From Paguma larvata (taxonomy: Eukaryota; Chordata; Mammalia; Carnivora; Viverridae): a stretch of DNA of 64,000 bases. The notes under the pieces are model-generated. The model was given only the letters and a program-made list of their open reading frames with translations. It was not told where the DNA came from and did not search any database. The position numbers were made by a program, and so were the translations under genes. Numbering within the stretch: position 1 is the stretch's first letter; each line of letters starts with the position of its first letter. Shown here piece by piece: positions 47,255 through 61,640 of the stretch. The stretch lies in the NCBI GenBank assembly GCA_030068075.1, contig CM057831.1:9591370-9655369 (forward strand), in the 5' to 3' direction.

Positions 47255-49429
47255 ATCTCTCAGTTTTTGATTATCAGGGAAAGTATTAATTTTGCCTTCA
47301 TTGTTGAAAGACACCTCTACTGGGCATAAGATTTTGGTTAATTGGTTCTTTTCCTCTGCACACTTTGAAAATGTTATCCTATCGCCTTCTGGCCCGCACT
47401 GCTCATGCTGAAAAGTCATTGTTAACCTAATGGGGTTCCCTTAAGTGACTTATCATTTTTCTCTTGCTGCTTTCGGTATTTCCTCCTTGTCTTTGATTTT
47501 CACTATTTCACTAAGAATCTGTTTGAGGATCGCCGTGTTTAATACAACTTGGATTTTGTTTAGCGTTCTGCATATGTAAGTTATTGTTTTTCAATCATTT
47601 GTGAAGTTCACAGACACCATGGCTTTGCATATTTTTTCTGTTCCCTTCTCTCTCGTCTTCTGGTACTCCCATCAGGCTTACGTTATTCACTTCACAGAGT
47701 CCCGTGTTTCTCTGAGGCTCTGTTTCTCGTTTTTCTCCCTCTTCTTGAAATTACGTAATCTCCATCAATCTATCTACACTACGCGTTCGCTTCTTCTTCT
47801 GCCAGATCAAATCTGCATTTAAGCCTCTCTAAGTGAATTTGTTTCTTTCAGTCATTTTACCATCTAATTTCACGATTTCCATTCAGTTCGTTTTTAAACA
47901 ATGATTTCTATTTCTTTACTGAAACTCTAATCTGATGTGACATTGTCACAGTATCTTCCTTTACTACTTTAATCGCGAGTTCCTTTATTTCTGTGAGCAT
48001 GTCTATAAGGGCTACTTTAAAGTCTTTTTCTAATAAATCCGACATCTGGTGTCTCTGACAGTTTCTTGGCTTGCTTTTTTCTCCAGTGCATGGGTCATAC
48101 TTTCCTGTTTCTTTGCAAGGCTCGTAATTTTTTGTTGTTGGAAACGACACATTTTAGACAATATATCATAGCACCTCTGGGAACTGGTATACCTCTCCTT
48201 TCAGAACATGCTACTGTTATCTGCTTGTGTATTTGTTTCGTGACTAGTTGGACTGTTTCGGTGAAGTTTTTTCTCCCATAAATAGTGTTCAGCTTCTGAT
48301 GCTGTTCCTCAGGGAAGCACAGATTTGGTATATCCACAGTTACCCTCGGATCATTGGATCACCATGGTTGGGGGAGGGTGTCTCTTCCTGTCTTTCCTTA
48401 ACCACACCCAACTGTTAAACTCCAATAATTGCTGGCTGGTTGCTCTATTGTTTTCAAAAGTGCCCTGGGGAATAAATTGGTCTTTTAACAATCAAATGCT
48501 GATTCCTTTGAAGGAATAGTTTCTGAGATCAGTGCCGAGTTTTGTTCTGACCCCTGGAAGGCTCCAGTGATGTCTTACTTCCTGGATCTCCTATGTTGCA
48601 TCCTGTATCTTGCATCTCCTCTCAAATGTCTTTACCACGACCTCCACTGTTCTTACCAATGCTTTTAGCATTGAACTTCTTCATACTCTGTTGCAAATGA
48701 AGTCAGTTCCTTTGTGAACAAATCAGTAGCTATGTTTTACGGTCTGTGCCTTTCTTTAGGCAAATCTCTGAGCCAGGGTCTCAAGCAGCTGTGGGGGACA
48801 ATGGAAAGTTCTCTCGGAGTGGCGCTCCCCCTCCAGGAGCAGAGAGCGCAGTGGAAGGAGAGGGTCACGGTCTGGGGTCCTCTCGGTTTTCCTCTCGTGG
48901 GACGGAACCCCCAGCTGACAACCTGAGGCAAAGACAGTACGGACTCCAGTATTCTCAGGGTGCTGCAACCGAACGCCACACCTGGAGGCTGGGCAGAAGG
49001 GAGTCCCTGCTCCTTAACTACATTCGCCCAGGACTTAGTGGCAACGGGCAGCTGGGGACTGGAAGAGAACACTGATGACGTGTTCCTCCAGGAGCCATTA
49101 GTCGGGGCTGGAGGCGGAGGCTCCTGGAGTCGGAACTGGAATCTCCCCCTCACTGAGGCGGCAAGGAGGGCGAGGCACTGGTTTAAAAACCACAGACTCT
49201 CATTTCTTACCAACTTTTCATAGATGCTTTTGAATAAATGTGTCTTCATTTGCTGTTCATGCTCAGGACCATGGTTTGGAGGGTTTTCGTCACTTTCACG
49301 TTTCCCTGGGAAGCGGGTCGGCGGAGATCCTCACGCCGTCGTGACCGGATGTCAACTGCACGGTCGTTCTTTAACAGGGAAGTGAAGGAAGCAAAGTGCG
49401 AGGGCTCTGTACCTGTGCTGTCATTTCAT

Positions 49430-49600
49430 CGTCACAGCTGTGAGGCAGATACTGAAGACCTCACTTCTGCAGACCACGAAACTGAGTCCCGGCAGCATTT
49501 AATAACTTGCTCCAATCCAAACGGCAAGTAGGCGGCAAGCGGCTGACTCAAAACCAGGTCTCACTGCCTCCAAAGCTCGTGTTCTGGATCTGCCTCTCTT
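49430..49600 (+). mobile_element. MIR
   Basis: gcagaccacgaaactgagtc then taataacttgctccaatcca and actgcctccaaagctcgtgt follow the MIR order (gaggaaactgagg...taacttgcccaaggtcac...ccagagcccgtg). Confidence 0.75.
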
Positions 49601-49628
49601 TTCACCTTTTATAAACATTTCCACCCTT

Positions 49629-49930
49629 TTAAAAACCTGAGCTCGGGCAACAGTTCCACGCTTGGGCAGTCACAATGGTTTCTTTAGGGAATACATCATT
49701 TTCTTCCTCATCTGGATCTTTTATAGTAATACTAAAAGAAGTACTATTCTGTTTGCTCATGCCTTAAGCTACACTTCCACAAAGAATCTCTAACCAGGCA
49801 TTATTATCTTTTCTGTACTTTTAAAATCTGTTCTTCTGAAGACCAAGGTAGATCTGATATGCAATGGGATTGGGTCTTTGATGATTATAAATATTACGAT
49901 GACGAGGTCTCCTTTCTCCCAACATTACTA
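49629..49930 (-). other. Coding-like intronic segment with acceptor-like site
   Basis: On the minus strand, gtttgtgcttacgtacag precedes TAGTAATGTTGGG at 49930. From the ATG at 49925 one frame reads MLGERRPRHRNIYNHQRPNP and continues about 34 codons to a stop. After a second in-frame stop it gives MSKQNSTSFSITIKDPDEEE and about 24 more codons. The composition looks protein-like, but I recognise no family. It could be an unused cryptic exon, a pseudogene scrap or chance. Confidence 0.2.
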
Positions 49931-50116
49931 CTGTACGTAAGCACAAACACAAAACCAATGAAAATTATTATTAAGAAATGGCAATACGTCCTTTAAAAAC
50001 GACTCTGAAAATTCTTAGGCCCAAATTGTAAGATTTCAGGGAAAAGTTTTAATACACACACAAAAAAATCCATACTGTCACAAATGACCAGTCGCTAATA
50101 AGAAGATTTTACTTTA

Positions 50117-50321
50117 GGGGCCCCTGGGTGGCTTAGTTGGTTAAGTGTCCAACTTCAGCTCAGATCATGATCTCACAGTTGGGGAGTTTGAGCCTCGAGT
50201 TGGGCTCTGTGCTAACAGTTCAGAGTCTGGAGCCTGCTTCAGATTCTGTGTCTCCCTCTCTCTCTGCCCCTCCTCCTACTCACACTCTGTCTCTCTCTCT
50301 CAAAAATAAACATTAACAAAA
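50117..50321 (+). mobile_element. Carnivore tRNA-derived SINE
   Basis: Head ggggcccctgggtggcttag, cat-type body and CT zone. Likely target-site duplication agaagattttacttta (50101-50116) and agaatattctacatta (50322-50337), three mismatches. It is the closest SINE to the hinge exon, about 840 bp downstream of it. Confidence 0.94.
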
Positions 50322-50337
50322 AGAATATTCTACATTA

Positions 50338-54954
<4,617 letters not shown>

Positions 54955-55160
54955 ATACACCGAACATCTGCTGTGCACCAAGCATTAATCTTAGTGCTTT
55001 CCAAGTACTAAATCATTTAAACCTCACAATACCCTACATTAGTATTAGCCTTATCATACAAATACGGAGACCGAGACACACAGAGATGAAGTAATTTACT
55101 CAAGGTTAAGTCATTTAAACTGGTATGTTGTAGATCCAGGACTAAAGCGCAGGGGGGTTG
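54955..55160 (+). mobile_element. MIR
   Basis: catctgctgtgcaccaagca, atttaaacctcacaataccc, aatacggagaccgagacaca and aatttactcaaggttaagtc are consecutive MIR landmarks. Confidence 0.8.
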
Positions 55161-57254
55161 GCTTTAGGGTCAAATTCTTCATGGTAATGCTATAAAACTC
55201 TGAAGCTCTTTCCATACTGTAGATACACTGCTTCAGCGCCAAACATCTTTTTGCTCATCATTCTTAAGACATCCGGCAGCATGGACATTTTAAAACAGAA
55301 TGAAAGATGAAGAACTCTTATAATCTACTGTATCTAAACTTCCTCATTATTCTTAGTGAAACACTCAAAATATCGTGCCGCCTCAAAATATCTCTCTATC
55401 TCCATCTCAGTCCATCAGCAAGTAGGCAAAGAACATTGGTTTGATGAAGGACCCAGACAAGGTAAATTCTGGCCCCTTTCGATTCTTAAAATTCTGTGAT
55501 TCTCTACACTGAGAGAGGGAAAGGAAGCTTACGAATAACAAAAGGAGAAGAAAACCAGGGAAGCAAAATTTCAAGAATAAAAATGCTCAGTCCAGAGCAA
55601 TAAAGACTATATACAGCCATACATGGTAGACAATTCAAATGTAAGAATGACTAACATAAAAGTAACTCTAGAGTTGTTTCAGATGCTAGAATGAAGACTA
55701 ATGGGAGAAAGGCCCAGGGAGACAAATTTCGGCTCAACGCAAAGAGCATTTAAGCCCCGCCTGATGATGGAAAGTGATGAAGTGAGCTGGATGTAGCGCG
55801 GGCTACAATAACTAAGTCAGACACAGCCCTAACTTGGAGGCGCTCACAATCTAGCTGGGGAAAGACGTATTTCACGTGAAACTGACAACAACACAGCGCT
55901 GGAAACACAACTGGCAAAGCTATGTACACGTTCTGATGGTAGAACAGAGGATGGAGCGTGACCTTCACCTGCGGGAGAAGCAGACCTACGGAAAGGCTTC
56001 GCCAACAGAGCAGAACTGGAGAAAAGAAAGAATTGGGAAAGGCAGGAAAGAGGGTGGGAAATCTCAGGAGGAGCAGCAGTGGAATCCCTGACAAACCTCG
56101 CCAGCTGTCTGCTCTCCTGGAGGAGGTGTGCGCCGATCGCCCCGGGCCGGGGGCCCAGCTCAGTGGAGGGACACTGACTGCACGCCACCCTGGACTGCTG
56201 GCGTTTCTACTCCTCCTCGTTACTGGGCCACATCACACACAGGACCTTAACACCCCCAATTAGTCTGGCATCTGCACCTGGTTCTCTAAGAACGGCTCCC
56301 AAAACAACCGGAAAAAAAAAAAAAAACCCCGCGGTATACAATGTCCTTGGATATAACAAATATCTGGGTCTTAATAATAATTAATTATTAAATATAACAA
56401 AGTAGCGCGTTATACTTCACAAGTTGCTTTCATGTATGTCACATGCTTAGAAACCTGCAGCCATATGCCACGGCAGAGCCTTCCAACTGGTGTACTGGAA
56501 ATGGGTTACAGGTGTACCCAAGGCCGTGGGTCAGGGGCAGCGGATCACCTCCGGCCTCAAGAAACCGCATTTGCTCAGCCCAGAGAAAACCTGATCCTGT
56601 TCTGCGCATGCCGCGACACACAGAGAGCTGGGAAGCAGCACGAAGCTTTGGTGATCATCAACTGTCTGAGGACTGGGCCTCAGATCCCCTAATCTGCCTA
56701 TTCCTACCCCTGGACGGCATCGAAAAAGGAAAGGGGGGAGAGGATGGACAGTTAATGAGGATTTTTTAATGCATTTGACGATATTTTTGTACTTTTTCAC
56801 ACCCAAGAGAAAACTGAGTCACACTATAACTGGGGGAGTCCGACAGTAGGGCCTCCTGATTCACATGAACTCATTCGGAATTTCATTTGCTCTCTGAGGC
56901 AGTAAGGTTTTCATAAAGGTAAAGACAAAACCAAACCTAATCATCTGTGACAACAAACTGGCTATAAGATCTTATATTCTAAGCACCTAATAAATATTTT
57001 TAATTTAATAAAGATAACGGCAGAGCAGGGATGGAGTTTTATACTTCATAACGAGTAATCTGATTTTGCACAAAGGGAATATGGTCCTACATACTGAAAC
57101 ACGTTCCTATCTTTTCAGGGAAAATTGCATTAAGCATAATCTGTTCTTAGAAGGTGGGAAGTAGAGAGGTTTTAATGGATTAGAACATCAAATTCCTGTC
57201 TGCTCTTTAATAAGATCCAAGATTCAACAAGACACAGGCAAGGCTCTGCCCAGC
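55161..57254. other. Unassigned intronic sequence
   Basis: Single-copy in appearance. 55750-56260 carries overlapping frames of up to 114 codons on both strands, unrecognised. A-run at 56311-56325. Confidence 0.45.
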
Positions 57255-57500
57255 AGCTGAATATGGTGTCGACAGGAAGGATCTGGGGTCAAGCTGTCTG
57301 GGTTCAAATCTTAGAACTGCCGTTTTAAGGTAAGACCTTGAGCAAATGATTTAATTTTTCTACGGCTCCTTATCTAAAACCCGTGGGCACTTATTGAACC
57401 TGCTTTAAAGGTGGCTGAGGAGGTACTAAACTAATGGATGCAAAGTGCTTAGTATAACGCCTGGCATGTGGTAAACACGCAATACACATTAATTACAGGT
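57255..57500 (+). mobile_element. MIR
   Basis: ctgtctgggttcaaatctta, agaccttgagcaaatgattt, gatgcaaagtgcttagtata and cctggcatgtggtaaacacg: an almost complete, ordered MIR. Confidence 0.85.
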
Positions 57501-58171
57501 GTGCTGTTATGGTTCGTTCCGGAATCAAGCCTTAAACTTTAGGCGTTCCTGGGCAAAAACGAGATTTGCTTCGCTCAACAACATAATCCTGGATCTCAAG
57601 CACATCAATCCCTTAAATCGAGGGGCGAGTTGAGCGGGGCAAGAAGCAAAATCGCTAACAATCTGTGGGCAGCATTCAGAACCAACTGGTCGCTTCCAGC
57701 TGATGTGGGAAGAACATGGAAGGAATGAAGCTGGGGGGGAAATGCATTCCATTCGGGAAAGTCACGCCGAGCCGTAGCGTGGAACCCACGGCAAGACCTG
57801 ACGCCGAGGGCGGTGCCGGGGCCAGCCAGCTCTGCTTCTTCACAGCAGGCCAGGCTCCCTGCCCTCCGCGCTAAGTACTAACACCAGAGAGGACACACGT
57901 GCTACTTGGCACGCGCGCCTGACAGGACGAGACAACTTCCTAAAGCTCGGCTCCGATTTTAGCTGCACACTGAAAAGTGGAGATTTTCTAGAAAATGGAA
58001 AAATACCGATGAAACAGAGAAGCTACGAAGTCAGAGAGCAGGGAGCTGGCAAACAAGTATGATTATTTTAAGAAAACCTTAAGAGACCGATGAGCATGAA
58101 TTTTCACGGCTACAGATTATTGGCGGCGACATAATAAACGTTTTAGCTTAAAGTACTTACCAGTTACTTGA
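57501..58171. other. Unassigned intronic sequence
   Basis: Slightly GC-rich between 57740 and 57930; no repeat or exon is recognised. Confidence 0.5.
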
Positions 58172-58367
58172 TTTTTTTTTTTAATTTATATTTGAGAGCG
58201 AGTGAGTGTGAGTGGGGTAGGGGCAGAGGGAGAGGGAGACAGAGGACGCAAAGCAGGCTGTGCACTGACAGCAGAAAGTGCGACGTGGGGCTCGAACTCA
58301 CAAACAGGAAGATCACGACCTGAGTCAAAGTTGGACGCTAACGGACGGGCGTCAACCACGCGCCCCG
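58172..58367 (-). mobile_element. Carnivore tRNA-derived SINE
   Basis: T-run, GA zone, body and a strongly damaged reversed head (gtcaaccacgcgcccc). No target-site duplication found; an old copy. Confidence 0.88.
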
Positions 58368-59494
58368 CCCCCTAGTTGATCGAAAAATGAAATGCGTCCA
58401 CAGCAAAAGGTTAATTGCTAGGTAAACAGAAGATAAACTCTCAGAGAATGTTTTTAAATTTTGGTGCTGGAAAATCTATGAATCACATCCTTGTACTTAC
58501 ATATAAAAAGCATAACGAGTAAAAAAGGAAACCTCCAACACATTACCAAGAGACCATATATTTCTTAAAGTTTCTGGTTCAACACAGAATTCTTTTCTCT
58601 TGCAAGGAGCAGGGGTTTATGAACTGACACTAATATTAATTAAACATGGCACTGTATCAAATATGTTGCTAAACAGATACAGCTTGCCGGGACCCAAGAG
58701 ATTTCCATTCGATCCCAAGAGATTTCCATTCGACGAACTCTCCTTTTTTCATTGGCATGTGGTATGACAAAAAATTGAATTCAGATTGTGCCAAATATAA
58801 AGTCACGGTTCTTCATTATTCATTCTAGAAGGGGGTGGGGGGGATAGCTTACTTCTAAGCCACAGGTCCTTTACTTCTTACCTAATTTCTGCAAGCCCAG
58901 TAATGTTCATGGAGAATGAAGTTGAAACAAGTGTTTTCTTCACAACAGGCAAGTCCATATCCTGACGCCACATTCGCAGGCGAGATAAGATGACAGAATA
59001 AAAACCAACCAGCCAAGGAAAGGTTCAGTAGTAAGAGCAAAACGAACTAGTCTTCCACCCCTCACCCATCAGAAGTAAGTGGGTCCTTTCATTCAGGGAT
59101 ACGTTAGGACAAATGGACAGTTAAAGAAAGGAGCTACTGAGGGAGAAAACGCGAAGACCACAAGCGCGAGAATTCCTCCAAAAAGAGAGAGAGCGCTCCC
59201 CTCAACTAGTGTGCAGATGCATACACAATAATTTCACAAAATACAGTAAACAGACTGAATGCTTTTAAGAAGGGAAGAGAAAACATTAGGACAGTGTGGA
59301 GAAAAATTTATTTCTTCAATATTCTCTGGAGAAGCTCGACTTCCACTGAAATGTCTTAAAATTTAGGCAGATATCAAACTTTCTGTCAGTGAGCATTATT
59401 TTTGGTGGAATTGTTTTTATCTTAAATTCTGTAGCTACATCTCTTTTTTCTCTATTTCTGGGTCGCTCTCAGCTCAGATCTCATTTCATTTTAT
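58368..59494. other. Unassigned intronic sequence with a 21-bp tandem duplication
   Basis: Single-copy apart from two adjacent 21-base units beginning cccaagagatttccattcga at 58693-58713 and 58714-58734, identical except at the last base. Confidence 0.6.
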
Positions 59495-59715
59495 GGTCGA
59501 GATCTGTGCTGTTCACTACAGGACACACCAGCCACGTGTGACTATAGTGAGCAGTCCAACTGCGGCCGGTGCAAGCTGACGCACCATGAGGGTAAATGAT
59601 ACACCAGATCTCAAAGCCTTAATATGAAAATGAGAATATAAATCATCTTGTTGATAAATTTATACTGATTACATGAAGAAATAAATTTTAGAAAGGCCAG
59701 GCTAACTGAAATATA
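59495..59715. mobile_element. hAT-like nonautonomous DNA transposon, inverted copy
   Basis: tctgtgctgttcactacagg, accagccacgtgtgactata and gataaatttatactgattac fit the reverse strand of the element at 52003. It abuts the L1 that starts near 59720. Confidence 0.5.
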
Positions 59716-59719
59716 TTAT

Positions 59720-60952
59720 CGAAACTGATTTCACTGAAAAGGCAACCTATGGAATGGGAGAAAATATTTGTAGACCACATACGTGTCTGATAAGGGGTTA
59801 CTATCCAAAATAAACTAGGAATTCATACAACTCAACAGAAAAAAAACACAAATAACCCAATTTAAAGTTGGACAAAGGACCTAAACAGGCATTTTCCCAA
59901 AGAAAATATACACATAGCCAACACATTATAAATATCAGGAAACTGCAAATCAAAACCACAACGAGATACCACCTCATGCCTGTTACGGTGTCTATTATCA
60001 AAGACAAGAGGTAACAGATGCTGGCGAGGGTGTGGAGAAAGGGGAAGCCCCTGCACACTGTTGGGGGGAATATAAACTGGTGCAATCACCATGGAAAACA
60101 GTATGGAGGTTCCTCAAGAAACTGAAAATAGAACGACCATATGACCCAGCAACCTCACTTCTGGGTATATATTCAAAGGAAGTGAAATCATTATCTCAAA
60201 AAATATCTGTACTTCCATGTTCCTAGCAGAATTATTCACAATAGCCAAGGTATGGAAACAACCTAAGTGTCTGTCAGCAGATGAATGGATAAAGAAAATG
60301 TAGTGCATATATATATACACACATGCATATACACACACACACACGTATATATGTGTATACGCACACACACACACAATAAAATATTATCCATCCTTAAAAA
60401 AGAAGGAAAGCCTGTCATTTGTGACAACATAGGTGAACCTGGAGGGCACTGTGCCAAGTGAAATAAGACAGACAGAAAGACAACCACAATACCACAATAC
60501 ACATGGTATTACCTATATGTGGAATCTAAAAGAAAGAAAAACAAAAGTCAAAGTCACGGAAACAGAAAGTAGAAACGTGGGGGCCACGGGCTTGGGGGTG
60601 GGGTGGGAGAAACACGGACAAGCTGGTAAAGGGACAGAAACTTTCATGTAAAAGATGAGTAAGGTCTGAGGAGCTAACATAAAACCTGGGGAATACAGGT
60701 GATAACACCACTGTATTTCTGGAATTTGCTAAGAGGCTAGAACTTAAACGTTCTCACCAAAAACAAAAAAACAGCCGACGGAAAAGAAAGAGCAAATATG
60801 TGAGGGTGAATATGTTAATTAACTCAACGGTGGGGGAAGTTCTATACAATGTCCGAGTGTATCAAAACAACACACTGTACACTTGCAACGATACAATCAA
60901 CACATTGTATATCTCACAATTTTGTCAATTATACCTCAATTACTGAAGCTGA
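59720..60952 (+). mobile_element. L1 3' end (L1MA-like)
   Basis: aaaaggcaacctatggaatg, acgagataccacctcatgcc and atggaaacaacctaagtgtc (late ORF2), then a 3' UTR ending tgtcaattatacctcaatta and an A-run at 60953. Frames are broken. An imperfect TA/CA microsatellite lies at 60306-60376. Confidence 0.85.
60306..60376. repeat. Imperfect (TA)/(CA) microsatellite in L1
   Basis: Alternating purine-pyrimidine tract (atatatatacacacatgcat, acacacacacacacgtatat, tatacgcacacacacacac). It occupies the same place in the L1 as the pure (AC)22 at 28821. Confidence 0.9.
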
Positions 60953-61415
60953 AAAAAAATGAGTTTCACCTGTTTTTTTTTTTTTACTTTTTTAAATATG
61001 ACTGCTAGAACATTTAAAATTCTATATGCGGCCCACATGTTAGATGCTGCCAGTAAGATGCCAGTGAAAGCAGGTATGACATGAAAATGACTTCTGACAT
61101 ACCTGACTCCATGTTGAGAGCTGCCTGTTACTGATCTCGAAGAAACTTGGCAGGCTGCGATGCACTCGATGCTCAAACGCTGCCTTGGGAGACAAACTTA
61201 AATTGGGGCTGAAAAGTTGCATTCCAGGAACTCAATTTAATTCCATTAAAGACTGTTTATTGAACAACTGATTGGCTTAAGGCAGTGCCCCGGTGCAGCA
61301 GCTAGAGGCTACTCTCAGCAGAGTTCTGCGAGAGAATTACGTTTTCCACTATGAAGCGAGCAGTTCACAAAACTTGGGGTGTCAGGACTCCTTCTCTTAA
61401 TAATTACTGAGATCA
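60953..61415. other. Unassigned intronic sequence
   Basis: T-run at 60972-60986, otherwise single-copy with nothing recognised. Confidence 0.5.
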
Positions 61416-61640
61416 GGGGCGCCTGGGTGGCTCAGTCGGGTAAGCTTCCAACTTCAGCTCAGGTCATGATCTCATGGTCCGTGAGTTCGAGCCCCGCATC
61501 GGACTCTGTGCTGACAGCTCAGAGCCTGGAGCCTGCTTCGGATTCTGTGTCTCCCTCTCTGCCTCTCCCCTCAGCTCACACTCTGTCTCCCTCTCTCAAA
61601 ACTAAATAAACATTAAAAAAAATTTTTAATAAAAAATAAA
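61416..61640 (+). mobile_element. Carnivore tRNA-derived SINE
   Basis: Near-consensus head ggggcgcctgggtggctcag and body ctcagagcctggagcctgct; tail of mixed A and T runs. Target-site duplication aattactgaga (61402-61412) and aattattgaga (61641-61651). Confidence 0.95.

Larger units (their letters stand above)
43180..49260 (-). mobile_element. Old L1M-type element, nearly full length, with five insertions
   Basis: Read on the minus strand from right to left: 5' UTR-like text (49240-48340), the T-rich 5' region (48330-46540; tggtgtctctgacagtttct, tcatactttcctgtttcttt), an endonuclease-region segment (ttgaagtctccaactatcac at 45204; ctttttccatccttttactt at 45457) and reverse transcriptase, whose box reads TDDMILYI around 43690-43660. 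All frames are destroyed. SINEs at 43929, 45544, 46296 and 47047 and a Tigger-like element at 45838 are nested. It lies in the same transcriptional direction as SIK3. Confidence 0.75.

Noticed and set aside
48737..49249. 170-codon minus-strand open frame
   Set aside because: It lies in the 5' UTR-like end of the old L1 and overlaps other open frames on both strands; no domain is recognisable.
55750..56263. Overlapping 101-114 codon frames on both strands
   Set aside because: Mutually overlapping in opposite directions without domain similarity; typical of chance frames in GC-balanced DNA.
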